A DNA stretch of 64,000 nucleotides from Catenulispora sp. MAP5-51 (GTDB lineage: Bacteria > Actinomycetota > Actinomycetes > Streptomycetales > Catenulisporaceae): NCBI RefSeq assembly GCF_041261205.1, contig NZ_JBGCCH010000015.1, forward strand, positions 1-64,000. Reading direction: 5' to 3'. Within the stretch, counting starts at the first letter, position 1, and each line of letters begins with the position of its first letter. Positions 51,692 through 60,581 of this stretch are shown here, in pieces. The translations under genes and the position numbers were made by a program. Under the pieces are notes generated by a model that saw only the letters and a list, made by a program, of their open reading frames with translations, had not been told where the DNA came from and ran no database searches.

Positions 51692-52200
51692 GGAACCGCA
51701 TACTCACCGCCGGATTCGGCGCGCTCGTCCTGACCGCGGGCCTGGTGACCTTCGGCCAGATGGCGATGGCGACGACGCCGGCGGCAACGAACGCAACGAC
51801 AACACCCAAGGCGGCGGCCGCGGACCCGGTCGGCCCGATCACCGGTTATCAGGGCCTGTGTTTGGACGACCGCTCGGCCTCGTCGGCGAACTTCAACCCG
51901 GTGCAGGTCTACACGTGCAACGGCTCCAGCGCGCAGAGCTGGACCGTGGACAGCGCCACGAACACGCTCCAGGTCCTCGGCAAGTGCCTGGACGTCAACG
52001 CCGCCGGCACGGCCAACGGCACCACGGTCGACCTCTACGACTGTAACGGGACCAGCGCTCAGGTCTGGGTCCCGCAGTCCAACGGCGAACTGCTGAACCC
52101 CAACTCCGGCAAGTGCCTGGACGACACCGGCTTCGGCGGCTCCGGCACCCAGGCGCAGATCTGGAGCTGCGCCGACTCCTCGAACCAGCAGTGGACGCTC
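51326..52200 (+). repeat. Duplicated RICIN module in adjacent genes
   Basis: 51326-51688 and 51838-52200 encode two RICIN domains that differ at about a dozen of some 120 residues and are also nearly identical in DNA, indicating recent duplication or gene conversion. Confidence 0.85.
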
Positions 52201-53898
52201 CCGACCGGCGGAGGTGGCGGCGGAGGCGGCTTCCCGCATCCGGACTTCGGGCCGAACGTCACGTTCTTCGATCCGTCGATGCCGGCCTCGACCATCCAGG
52301 CCGACATCAACAACGTCTACAACGCTCAGGTCAACAACGAGTTCGGCACGCAGCGCAACGCCCTGCTGTTCGCGCCGGGCTCGTACAACGTCGACGTCCC
52401 GGTCGGCTACAACACCGAGGTCGCAGGGCTCGGGCTGTCCCCGGACCAGGTGAACATCACCGGCGGCACGGTGCACGTGTTCGGCCACACCGCCGACGGC
52501 AACGCCACCCAGAACTTCTGGCGCGACGCCGAGAACATGGAAGTCAGCCCGCCGTCCGGCAGCACGATGTGGGCGGTCTCCCAGGCCGACCCGTTCCGCC
52601 GCATGGACGTCAACGGCGGCATGCTGCTGTACGACAACGTGCACGGCAGCGGCGGCAACTGGTCCAGCGGCGGCTACGTCGGCGACTCGCGCATCAGCGG
52701 GCAGATCAACTCCGGCACCCAGCAGCAGTTCCTGACCCAGGACACGGCGATGAACGGCGGCTGGACCGGCTCGAACTGGAACATGGTCTTCGTCGGCGAC
52801 ACCAACGCCCCGTCGAACTCGTTCCCGAGCCCGCCGGACACCACCGTCGCGCAGTCGCCGACGAACCGCGAGAAGCCGTTCGTCTACGTCGACTCCAGCG
52901 GCACCTGGCAGGTGTTCGTCCCCGCGCTCCGGACGAACGCCCAGGGCCCGGACTGGACCTCCGGCACGCCGGCCGGCACGTCCATCCCGGTCAGCCAGTT
53001 CTACATCGTCAAGCCGGGCGACACCTCGGCCACGATCAACGCCGCGCTGGCGGCGGGCAAGAGCCTGATCGTGACGCCGGGCGTCTACCACCTGGCCTCG
53101 GCGCTGACCATCACGGCGCCGAACACGGTGGTGCTGGGCCTGGGCATGGCGACGCTGGTCCCGGACAACGGGAACGCCGCGATCACCACCGCCGACGTGG
53201 ACGGCATCGACATCGCCGGCCTGCTGATCAGCGCCAACTCCACCAACTCCGCGGTGCTGATGCAGATCGGCCCCAGCGGTTCGTCGGCGAGCCACGCGGC
53301 CGACCCGACCGAGCTGCAGGACGTCTTCTTCCGCATCGGCGGCGACCAGGCCGCGCGGGCCTCGCAGGCGCTGGTGGTGAACAGCGACAACGTGATCGGC
53401 GACGACCTGTGGCTCTGGCGCGCCGACCACACCAACGGCGTCGGGTGGACGGTCAACCCGGCGAACAACGGGCTCGTGGTCTACGGGAACAACGTGACCA
53501 TGTACGGGCTCGCGGTCGAGCACTTCGAGCAGTACCAGACCGAGTGGTTCGGCAACGGCGGGCGGACGTACTTCTACCAGAGTGAGTGTCCGTACGACGT
53601 TCCGGACCAGGGCAGCTGGGTTCCGCCGAACGGGGACACGGGATACGCCTCGTACCTGGTCGGTCCTTCCGTCACCTCGCATCAGGCGTGGGGGCTGGGG
53701 ATCTACGCGTACTTCCGCGACAACCCCTCGGTGGTGCTCGACCACGCGATCGAGACGCCGAACACCTCCGGCGTCGCGTTCCACGACATGGTCACGACGG
53801 TGCTCGGCGGGGACGGGACGATCAACCACCAGGTCAACGAGACCGGCGGGCAGGTCACACCCAGCCACAATGTCAGCTATCTGACGAACTACCCGTAA
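51688..53898 (+). CDS. Secreted RICIN plus beta-helix protein
   Basis: A 736-residue secreted protein. It starts with a signal peptide (ILTAGFGALVLTAGLVTF), a RICIN domain at about 50-171 and a Gly-rich linker, then a large region (FPHPDFGPNVTFFDPSM onward) of the type labelled coagulation factor 5/8 or adenylyl-cyclase-like in Streptomyces genomes. The recurrent VVLGLGMATLVPDNG and NVTMYGLAVEHFEQ segments suggest a beta-helix that acts on polysaccharide. TTG at 51688 overlaps the preceding stop (TTGA) without a Shine-Dalgarno, so reinitiation is likely. Confidence 0.82.
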   Translation: MRNRILTAGFGALVLTAGLVTFGQMAMATTPAATNATTTPKAAAADPVGPITGYQGLCLDDRSASSANFNPVQVYTCNGSSAQSWTVDSATNTLQVLGKCLDVNAAGTANGTTVDLYDCNGTSAQVWVPQSNGELLNPNSGKCLDDTGFGGSGTQAQIWSCADSSNQQWTLPTGGGGGGGGFPHPDFGPNVTFFDPSMPASTIQADINNVYNAQVNNEFGTQRNALLFAPGSYNVDVPVGYNTEVAGLGLSPDQVNITGGTVHVFGHTADGNATQNFWRDAENMEVSPPSGSTMWAVSQADPFRRMDVNGGMLLYDNVHGSGGNWSSGGYVGDSRISGQINSGTQQQFLTQDTAMNGGWTGSNWNMVFVGDTNAPSNSFPSPPDTTVAQSPTNREKPFVYVDSSGTWQVFVPALRTNAQGPDWTSGTPAGTSIPVSQFYIVKPGDTSATINAALAAGKSLIVTPGVYHLASALTITAPNTVVLGLGMATLVPDNGNAAITTADVDGIDIAGLLISANSTNSAVLMQIGPSGSSASHAADPTELQDVFFRIGGDQAARASQALVVNSDNVIGDDLWLWRADHTNGVGWTVNPANNGLVVYGNNVTMYGLAVEHFEQYQTEWFGNGGRTYFYQSECPYDVPDQGSWVPPNGDTGYASYLVGPSVTSHQAWGLGIYAYFRDNPSVVLDHAIETPNTSGVAFHDMVTTVLGGDGTINHQVNETGGQVTPSHNVSYLTNYP

Positions 53899-53927
53899 AC
53901 CTTCCGACGCACCACTCCCCCACAGGG

Positions 53928-53957
53928 AAGGCCGACCGCGATTCCGCGGTCGGCCTT
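53928..53957. terminator. Terminator after the beta-helix gene
   Basis: A 13-bp perfect stem (AAGGCCGACCGCG) with loop ATTC, followed by TTTTC. Confidence 0.85.
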
Positions 53958-53966
53958 TTCGCTTGC

Positions 53967-54002
53967 CGGGCCGGTCATCGGGCCGGCTATCGGGCCGGTC
54001 AT
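53967..54002. repeat. 12-bp repeat x3 over the SDR stop codon
   Basis: CGGGCCGGTCAT, CGGGCCGGCTAT and CGGGCCGGTCAT run in tandem, with a decayed fourth unit inside the SDR gene; the stop codon lies in the third unit. Confidence 0.8.
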
Positions 54003-54877
54003 CGGGCCGCGTAGCCGCCGTCCACGAGGTGGTAGCTGCCGGTGATGAACGACGCCCGGTCCGACAGCAGGAACGCGACCAGGTCGGCGACCTCTTCGGC
54101 CTGCCCCAGCCGTCCCATCGGATGCAGGGACACCAGAAGTTCGCGCGCGGCGGCGTCCGCACCGGACAGGAGCGGGGTCTCGATGAATCCGGGGCCGACG
54201 GCGTTCACCCGAATGCCGTGCGCCGCGTACTCCAGGGCCGCGCTCTTGGTCAGGCCGACCACGCCGTGCTTGGCCGCGCTGTAGGCGGGGGCGCCGGCGA
54301 ATCCGTTGGTCCCGAGGATGGAGGCCATGTTGACGATGGCGCCGCCGCCCGCGGCGAGCATCGCGGGGATCTCGTAGCGCATCGAGTAGAAGACGCCGTC
54401 GAGGTTGGTGGCGATGACGCGGCGCCAGTCCTCGACCGGGTAGTCGCCGGTGGGGGCGGCGGTGCCGGCGATGCCCGCGTTGTTGACGGCCAGCCGCAGC
54501 GGCCCCAGGCCCGCGACGGCCGCGGCCACGGCGGCCTCGACCGAGGCCGGATCGGTCACGTCCAGGCGGACGGCCAGGGCCGGCACGCCGGTCTCGGCCA
54601 GCTCGGTCGCGGCCCGCTCGGCGCCGTCGAGGTCGTGGTCGGCCAGCGCCACCGCGGCCCCGCCGTCGGCCAGCCGGCGCGCCGTCGCCAGGCCGATGCC
54701 GGAGGCCGCACCGGTGACCAGCGCGGTCAGATCGGCGAACTCGGCGCCCGCGGGGTCGAAGTCGAGGGCCTCCATGGCGGTCGCGGTGCCCTCGCCGGCG
54801 AGGATGGTCTCCTCGGCTCCGGCACCGAGGTCCGGCACGACGGTCGGCGCCTCGGGGGTGGCCATATCGCGGTCCAT
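53999..54877 (-). CDS. Short-chain dehydrogenase/reductase
   Basis: A 292-residue SDR. VTGAASGIGLATARRL is the NAD(P) loop, VNNAGI follows, and YSAAKHG is the catalytic YxxxK motif; the C-terminus is IRVNAVGPGFIETPLL and SYHLVDGGY. About 45 acidic residues precede the Rossmann fold, longer than usual, so the ATG at 54775 is an alternative start. The enzyme is a general alcohol/ketone oxidoreductase with unknown substrate. Its stop lies within a tandem repeat. Confidence 0.85.
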   Translation of the reverse strand: MDRDMATPEAPTVVPDLGAGAEETILAGEGTATAMEALDFDPAGAEFADLTALVTGAASGIGLATARRLADGGAAVALADHDLDGAERAATELAETGVPALAVRLDVTDPASVEAAVAAAVAGLGPLRLAVNNAGIAGTAAPTGDYPVEDWRRVIATNLDGVFYSMRYEIPAMLAAGGGAIVNMASILGTNGFAGAPAYSAAKHGVVGLTKSAALEYAAHGIRVNAVGPGFIETPLLSGADAAARELLVSLHPMGRLGQAEEVADLVAFLLSDRASFITGSYHLVDGGYAAR

Positions 54878-54925
54878 GATCCGATGCTGCGGGCCGGACG
54901 GCGCGGCGGCAACCCGAACAGCAAG

Positions 54926-54958
54926 GGGCCGGCCGGCGGTTGTGCCGCCGACCGGCCC
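54926..54958. terminator. Terminator of the cyclophilin gene
   Basis: GGGCCGG and CGGCGG pair with CCGCCG and CCGGCCC around one mismatch, with a 5-nt loop, 23 nt after the stop. Confidence 0.65.
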
Positions 54959-54980
54959 GCTCCAAGCGTGGTCCCGGGTC

Positions 54981-55742
54981 CTAGCGCCCGGCGCGGATCC
55001 CCACGTGGTGGAACAGCACGTAGTCGTTCGGGTAGCCGTCGCCGGGCCCGTTCTGGTCGTCCTCGCCGGCCGCGGCGATCTTCTGCAGCACGTCCATGCC
55101 CTTGGTCACGACGCCGAAGGGGGTGTAGTCGGGCTGGAGCTTGGTGTCCTTCCAGGTGAAGAAGAACTGGCTGCCGTTGGTGTTCGGGCCGGCGTTGGCC
55201 ATCGCGACGGTGCCGGCCGGGTAGGTGGCGCCGGTCAGGTTCTCGTCGTTGAACGAGTAGCCGGGGCCGCCGCTGCCGGTGCCGGTCGGGTCGCCGCACT
55301 GCAGCACCCACAGGCGCTGGGTGGTGAGGCGGTGGCAGTGGGTGCCGTCGTAGTAGTCGTGGTCGATCAGGAAGCGGAAGGAGTACGTGGTGCAGGGCGC
55401 GGCCGATGTCAGGGCCTTGACGGTGATGTCGCCCTGGCTGGTGTGGAAGACCACCGAGTACGGCTGCGCCGCCTTCGCGGCGTCGAACTGCGGGATGCCC
55501 TTGAAATCGTCGGCGGGCACGGACGGGACGTAGCCGCAGGGGTCGGCGGCGGTCGTGGTGGCGGCGTGCACGGCGGCCGGGGCGGCGTCGCCGGCGGCGA
55601 CGACCGTGGCGTGGCCGGGGCGCACCGGTGCGGCGCCGCCGGAGGCTCCGGCGCCCGACGCGGCGACGACGCTGACGCCGAGCAGCAGGGCCGCCGCCGC
55701 GACGAAGCGGCCGGACCGGCTGGTGAGGCGGGGTTTCCGCAT
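54981..55742 (-). CDS. Secreted cyclophilin-type peptidylprolyl isomerase
   Basis: A 253-residue protein with a Sec signal peptide (residues 1-33), a low-complexity Ala segment, and a cyclophilin domain (DITVKALTSAAP, YYDGTHCHRL, NAGPNTNGSQFFFT). NTNGSQFF is the usual active-site strand. GGAG 7 nt before the ATG. It assists folding of exported proteins. The C-terminal DYTPFGVVTKGMDVL is typical of bacterial forms. Confidence 0.92.
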   Translation of the reverse strand: MRKPRLTSRSGRFVAAAALLLGVSVVAASGAGASGGAAPVRPGHATVVAAGDAAPAAVHAATTTAADPCGYVPSVPADDFKGIPQFDAAKAAQPYSVVFHTSQGDITVKALTSAAPCTTYSFRFLIDHDYYDGTHCHRLTTQRLWVLQCGDPTGTGSGGPGYSFNDENLTGATYPAGTVAMANAGPNTNGSQFFFTWKDTKLQPDYTPFGVVTKGMDVLQKIAAAGEDDQNGPGDGYPNDYVLFHHVGIRAGR

Positions 55743-55895
55743 GTTTCAGCTCCCTGAGAGGTTGGCCAGGACGCTTGGAGCCTTTCCCAGGCGTGTGTCG
55801 GCTGTAAACCCCTGATGAGCTTTACGGACCGGCGAATGCTGACCAACCGGGTCGAACCTGTCTTCGGGCTCTGACTCAGTGCCGGCCGCGACGGG

Positions 55896-56732
55896 CTACT
55901 CCCCTTCGAGCACCGGGAGGTCGGCCACCACCGTGCAGGATCCGGGCGCGATCTCGGTGAAGCCCGCGTCGCGCACCAGCGGCCGCCCGGAGTCGGCGAG
56001 CGCCGGCCACGCCTGCTTCGGCGCGATCCGCACCGCGAGCGGGAAGCCCGTGTCGGCCCACTCCTTGCGCTGGGCGTCGGTCAGCCGCCACCACGCGATC
56101 TGCGCGGCGTGCCCGACCTGGGCCATGGCCTTGCCGGCGGTCATCTCCAGCTCGGGGTTGAGCCACAGCACCGGCTGCGAGCCCGCCTCGACCGGCGCGG
56201 GCGGCGAGGTGTCCTCGAGGTCGGTGCCGGAGACCTGGAGGCGCGCCAGGTCCTTGGGCCACGCGTCGAGCGGGACCGGCGGGTAGACGCGGACCTGCGC
56301 CGGGTCGGTCTCCGCGGTGCCGGTGACGGTGATGCCGGGCAGCGCCTCGGCGCGCGTCCATTCGGCGCCTCGGGCCCGGCGCACGACCTTGCGGATGCGG
56401 CCGTCGGTCCAGGCGTGCACCAGGGCCGTCCACTCCCCGTCGGGCTCGGTGGAGCGCGGGTCTGCCAGAAACGTCAGGACGGCGCGGGCCGACGTCTCCA
56501 GCGCGTCAGTGCGCTGCGGGGGTGCCGCGCGCTCGATGCGGACCACCAGGGGCAGCACGTACTGCGGATTCGCGTCACGCGCCGCCGCTTCGGCCTCCGT
56601 GGACGCCGCCACGGCTGGGGCGGTCAGGGCGGCGGGGACGGTAGGGACGGTAGGGACGGTAGGGACCGCCGGGTCGACCGCGACGGTCGGCGGGGCGAAG
56701 GGGTCGCCGGGTTCCTTGATCGAGCCACTCAC
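55896..56732 (-). CDS. Peptidyl-tRNA hydrolase 2 (Pth2)-like protein
   Basis: A 278-residue protein. The C-terminal part has the Pth2 signature LEMTAGKAMAQVGHAAQIA, where Lys, Gln and His are in the expected places, and GSCTVVADLPVL at the end. The N-terminal 150 residues, including a PTVPTVPTVP tract, are unlike Pth2 and have no family I recognise. A role in peptidyl-tRNA or related ester cleavage is likely by homology. GTG start at 56732; a weak GGGG lies directly upstream. Confidence 0.7.
   Translation of the reverse strand: MSGSIKEPGDPFAPPTVAVDPAVPTVPTVPTVPAALTAPAVAASTEAEAAARDANPQYVLPLVVRIERAAPPQRTDALETSARAVLTFLADPRSTEPDGEWTALVHAWTDGRIRKVVRRARGAEWTRAEALPGITVTGTAETDPAQVRVYPPVPLDAWPKDLARLQVSGTDLEDTSPPAPVEAGSQPVLWLNPELEMTAGKAMAQVGHAAQIAWWRLTDAQRKEWADTGFPLAVRIAPKQAWPALADSGRPLVRDAGFTEIAPGSCTVVADLPVLEGE
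56635..56661. repeat. 9-bp tandem repeat in the Pth2-like N-terminus
   Basis: Three copies of GGGACGGTA encode Val-Pro-Thr units (VPTVPTVP) near the N-terminus. Confidence 0.75.
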
Positions 56733-56748
56733 CCCAGCAGAATATGCG

Positions 56749-57789
56749 TCAGCCGTTGGGCACGATGACCGCCCGCCCCCGGACCTGGCCGGCGTGCAGC
56801 CGCTCGTAGGCCTTCGGCGCCTCGTCCAGGCTGTAGGTCTCGACGTGGACCGCCACCGATCCGTCGCGCGCCAGGTCGAGCACCTCGATCAGCTCGGCCC
56901 GCGTGCCCCAGTACGGCGCGCGGAAGGCCGCGTCGTACGGCGTGACGCCGAAGCCGACCTGCGCGCTGCCGCCGCCGATGCCGACGATCGTCACGTCGGA
57001 CTCCACGCCGGCGCAGGCCGAGGCCAGGGCGACGGTCGGGGGCGCGCCGACGAAGTCGAAGACGGCCTCGGCGCCGCGGCCGGCGGTCAGCTCCTTCACC
57101 GCGATCGCGGCCTTCTCGTCGGACATCAGCGCCTCGTGGGCGCCGACTTCCCTGGCCAGCTCCAGCTTCTCCGGCGCGACGTCCAGCGCGACGACGCGGG
57201 CCGGGCTCAGCGCGCGCAGCAGCTGGATCGCGACGTGGCCCAGGCCCCCGGTGCCGATCACCACGGCGGTGCTGCCGCCGACGAGCTTGGGCAGCGAGGT
57301 CTTGATGGCGTGGTACGGGGTCAGGCCGGCGTCGGTCAGCGGGACGTTGCGCACCGGGTCCAGGCCGTCGAGCGGGACGAGGTGCCGGGTGGAGTCGACG
57401 AGCAGGTACTGGGCGATCGCGCCGGGCGCGCCGAGTCCGGGCGGGAAGATCTGGAGTTCGGCGGCGCGCAGGCAGTAGTTCTCCTTGCCCTGCGCGCACA
57501 TGTGGCACATGCCGCAGCCCCAGGGCCCGTACACGGCCACGTTGTCGCCGACGGCGAAGCCGGTCGCGCCGTCGCCGAGCGCCTCGACCGTCCCGGCGCC
57601 CTCGTGCCCCAGGGTCAGCGGCAGCGGGAAGCGCAGCGCGGCGGCGGGCATGCTCATCACCGCGATGTCGGAGTGGCACACGCCGGCGGCGGTGACCTTC
57701 AGCAGCACCTGGCCTGGGCCGGGCTCGGGGTCCGGGACGTCGGCGACCACCGGGGCGGCGCCGACCGCCGGGTACTGGAGGGCCTTCAT
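56749..57789 (-). CDS. Zinc-dependent alcohol dehydrogenase
   Basis: A 346-residue MDR-type dehydrogenase. GVCHSD and GHEGAG provide the catalytic zinc ligands, CGMCHMCAQGKENYC the structural zinc cysteines, and IGTGGLGHVAIQLL the NAD(P) loop. The C-terminus VRGRAVIVPNG is usual. It oxidises alcohols to aldehydes or ketones with NAD(P)+. GGAAGGCGG precedes the ATG. Confidence 0.92.
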   Translation of the reverse strand: MKALQYPAVGAAPVVADVPDPEPGPGQVLLKVTAAGVCHSDIAVMSMPAAALRFPLPLTLGHEGAGTVEALGDGATGFAVGDNVAVYGPWGCGMCHMCAQGKENYCLRAAELQIFPPGLGAPGAIAQYLLVDSTRHLVPLDGLDPVRNVPLTDAGLTPYHAIKTSLPKLVGGSTAVVIGTGGLGHVAIQLLRALSPARVVALDVAPEKLELAREVGAHEALMSDEKAAIAVKELTAGRGAEAVFDFVGAPPTVALASACAGVESDVTIVGIGGGSAQVGFGVTPYDAAFRAPYWGTRAELIEVLDLARDGSVAVHVETYSLDEAPKAYERLHAGQVRGRAVIVPNG

Positions 57790-57973
57790 CGCGGGACCGC
57801 CTTCCGGGACGGGCTTCGAGGCCGGGCTCAGGGTTCACCTTGACGCGCCGCAGCTCGGGCCGCAATCCGGCCGGCGTCCCGCGGCTGGTTGGGGCGCCGC
57901 CGATCGGTCGACGCGGCGAAGGTCGCGGCTGGCTGATCTCGGGGTGCGAATCGTGGCCGAACCGTGATCTCAA

Positions 57974-58861
57974 ATGAGGTTTTCCGAACATCCTCACGAC
58001 TGGGAAGATCCTCCTCTCGTCGATTCTTGGGTTCAGGGGTGCACGTTGCCAGGAGTGGGTTCTCCGGGCGCCGGTCGCAGACGTGCGATCGTCGCGGCGT
58101 TCTCTGTCGGATGGGTACTGATCGCGGGTGGAACCGCCGGGGCCGTGGTGGCCGTCGGGCGGGGCCACTCCTCGGACGGTTCCGGCAAGTCCGCTCTGGC
58201 GCAGACCGCTGCGCTGTCGCCTTCGAGTTCTGATTCGGCCTCGGGTGGCGGCGCTTCGCCGAGCACGACGCCGAGTCCCACCATGACTTCTTCGTCCTCG
58301 TCGGCGCCGCCCGCGCCGCCGTCCAGCCCGACGCCGTCCTCGACGGTGACCGGGAAGGTCTCGAACGGCGTGCACACCGGCGACCTGCGTTTCTTCCTGC
58401 TGCCGGTGCCGTCCGACGGCTCGGCGGTGGGCGCGCCGGACGGCGACACGCTGACCGCCGCGAACGTGGCGGCGTTCTACTCGAACAGCTCCGAGGCCCT
58501 GAAAGCCCTGCAGCAGCTGGATTTCAAGGGCGGCGCGACCCGCACCTACCAGACCGGTGACGCGAAGTACCACGTCGACGTCCGCCTGCTGCACTTCGCC
58601 TCGGCGGAGAACGCGCGCGCCTGGGCCGCCGGCGACAAGCCGATGGCGAGCTGGAAGGCGTTCAGCGTGCCGGGCTACCCGGACGAGAAGGCGTACGACA
58701 TCCCGCTGGACGCCTCGCTGGGAGAGGCGCGGCTGCGCGCGGTGGGCTTCCGCGGCGACGTGTTCTTCGAGATCGACGTCTTCGGCCAGCCGCCGGTGGA
58801 CCACGCGGTGCTGATCGACCGGGTGCGCAAGCAGATCGCCCGCCTGGACTCGGGGAAGTGA
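57974..58861 (+). CDS. Anchored DLRxxLLPxP protein, paralogue 1
   Basis: A 295-residue protein with a cytosolic N-terminus, a membrane helix near residues 39-62, a Ser/Pro-rich linker (about 70-130) and an extracytoplasmic domain that begins GVHTGDLRFFLLPVP. It shares with the next three genes the DLRxxLLPxP block, a TRTYQTGDAKYHVDVRLLHF block and a VPGYPDEKAYD block. No family is known to me. It is the first of an operon of four paralogues joined by GTGA overlaps. Confidence 0.65.
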   Translation: MRFSEHPHDWEDPPLVDSWVQGCTLPGVGSPGAGRRRAIVAAFSVGWVLIAGGTAGAVVAVGRGHSSDGSGKSALAQTAALSPSSSDSASGGGASPSTTPSPTMTSSSSSAPPAPPSSPTPSSTVTGKVSNGVHTGDLRFFLLPVPSDGSAVGAPDGDTLTAANVAAFYSNSSEALKALQQLDFKGGATRTYQTGDAKYHVDVRLLHFASAENARAWAAGDKPMASWKAFSVPGYPDEKAYDIPLDASLGEARLRAVGFRGDVFFEIDVFGQPPVDHAVLIDRVRKQIARLDSGK

Positions 58862-59538
58862 GGGACGTGAAGCGACGCACCGGATTGCTGTTCTCCTCGG
58901 CGGTGGCCCTCGGACTGGCCGGCGGCGCCGTCGGCGGCTTCCTGATCCAGCAGGCCCGCCCGGCCACGCCGCTGCCGCCGATCCAGCAGACGCTGGCCGC
59001 CGCGGCGGCGCCCGTGGCCGCGGACCCGCGCGACCCGCAGACGGACGACGCCGCGAAGCTCGACGGCGACCTGCGCTCGGTGTTGCTGACCAAGCCCGCC
59101 GGCGCGACCGACGAACCGGACACGCCGGTCCGCGACTGGGTCACCATCGGGGACCTGGCCGAGTACTTCCAGGACCCGTCCACCGCACTGGAGCAGCTGA
59201 ACAGCCTCGGCTTCCGGCGCGCCGTCCGCACCGGCTGGACGACGGCGGACGGGGCCGACGTCGAGGTTGACCTGGTGCAGTTCCGGAACAGCGACAACGC
59301 GACGGGGTACTGCACGATGACGCATACCCCCGTGGACACGTCCGAGCCCGCCTTCCCGGAGTCCGCGGACGGAGCCGTGGGCATCCCCAATCGCAAGGAC
59401 TCCGACGGGCGGTACACGGCTTACGGGCTGGTACAGCACGGGAACGTGGTGGAACAGGTGTTCGTGAGCCGGGCGCAGAACAGGCCGACGACGAACGACA
59501 TCGTGTCGGTGACGAGGGATCAGGCGGATCTGCTGTGA
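58858..59538 (+). CDS. Anchored DLR-type protein, paralogue 2
   Basis: A 226-residue protein. A signal-anchor helix lies at about residues 10-28, followed by LDGDLRSVLL, the divergent form of the DLRxxLLP block, and VRTGWTTADGADVEVDLVQF, the middle block also found in the fourth paralogue. The Cys in GYCTMTHTP is not shared. GTG at 58858 overlaps the previous stop; the GTG at 58867 is an alternative. Confidence 0.65.
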   Translation: MRDVKRRTGLLFSSAVALGLAGGAVGGFLIQQARPATPLPPIQQTLAAAAAPVAADPRDPQTDDAAKLDGDLRSVLLTKPAGATDEPDTPVRDWVTIGDLAEYFQDPSTALEQLNSLGFRRAVRTGWTTADGADVEVDLVQFRNSDNATGYCTMTHTPVDTSEPAFPESADGAVGIPNRKDSDGRYTAYGLVQHGNVVEQVFVSRAQNRPTTNDIVSVTRDQADLL

Positions 59539-60581
59539 GCGGTGAGGTGCGCCTCGGTGAGGGTGGGGCTGAGGTCGCGGTCGAGGGGGTCGGCGACGCG
59601 GCGGCAGAAAGTGAGGCGGCTGCGGGCGGCGACAAGGCGGTAGCCGGCGAGGAGTCGGCGGCTGGTCCTGCGGAACCGGCGGCCGGCAAGGAGTCGGCGG
59701 CTAGTCCTGCGGAACCGGCGGTCGACGACGAGACGGCGGCTGTTCCTGGGGAACCGGCGGCCGACGAGGAGTCGGCGGCTGGTCCTGAGGAGCTGGCGGC
59801 CGACGCGATGGCGGCTGACACTACTACCCACGTGCCGACCGGGAATCCGACCCGCCGCCGTGGCTTGTTCGTCGCCGGGTGGCTGGTGTCGGCGTTGGCC
59901 GTCGGGGCCGTTGCCGGCTTCGGGATCCTGGCCGCGATCGGGCCGTCCAAGGACACTGCGACGGCGAGTGTGCCCGTCGCGCCGCCGACGACGCCGAGTC
60001 CGAGCGTGACCTCCGGCGTGCGGCCGGACGGCACGCACTATGGCAGCGTCAGGGACTTCCTGCTGCCGGTGCCCGACGGCTACAAGCCCGGACCGGACGA
60101 GGGCGGCCTCGGCAACGACGCCGCCATCCCGCCGGACCAGGCCGACCCGACGGTGGCGCTGCTGTTCGGCGCGCTGCCGGCCTCCGATATGACGAGCGCG
60201 CAGGGCGCGATCACCAACGGCCACATGAGCGACGGCGCCGTGCGCACCTACCAGAACGAGGCCGGGACCCTGGACGTGGCGGTGACCGTGCTGCGCCTGG
60301 ACCCGGCCCAGTCGGCGGAGAGCTCCAGCGAGTTCGAGCGCGTGGTGAAGCAGTCGCGCGCCTTCCGCACCGGACCGCAGGTGCCGGGCCACCCGGACGC
60401 CCTGTGCGTGCTGCCGGTGACGCACGTCGGCGACCCGCTGGACAGCATGACGTGCCTGGCGACCGTCGGCGACACCCTCGCCATCGTGAACGCCGAGGGC
60501 ACGGTGCCGCTGGACACGAACGCCGTGACCGAGCTGTTCGGACGGCAGCTGGACACGCTGAAGGGCGGGCTGGGAACGTGA
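59535..60581 (+). CDS. Anchored DLR-type protein, paralogue 3, with 13-residue repeats
   Basis: A 348-residue protein. Residues 39-90 are four 13-residue repeats (EESAAGPAEPAAG and variants) in a strongly acidic cytosolic tail, then RRRGLFVAGWLVSALAV is the membrane helix, near 107-133. The extracytoplasmic domain has THYGSVRDFLLPVPDGY and VRTYQNEAGTLDVAVTVLRL, with VPGHPDALCVLP. GTGA overlaps link it to both neighbours. Confidence 0.65.
   Translation: MSGEVRLGEGGAEVAVEGVGDAAAESEAAAGGDKAVAGEESAAGPAEPAAGKESAASPAEPAVDDETAAVPGEPAADEESAAGPEELAADAMAADTTTHVPTGNPTRRRGLFVAGWLVSALAVGAVAGFGILAAIGPSKDTATASVPVAPPTTPSPSVTSGVRPDGTHYGSVRDFLLPVPDGYKPGPDEGGLGNDAAIPPDQADPTVALLFGALPASDMTSAQGAITNGHMSDGAVRTYQNEAGTLDVAVTVLRLDPAQSAESSSEFERVVKQSRAFRTGPQVPGHPDALCVLPVTHVGDPLDSMTCLATVGDTLAIVNAEGTVPLDTNAVTELFGRQLDTLKGGLGT
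59649..59804 (+). repeat. 4 x 39-bp in-frame repeat
   Basis: Four contiguous 13-codon units in the N-terminal tail of paralogue 3, each with an E/K-ESAA core; the DNA copies have diverged slightly. Confidence 0.8.
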
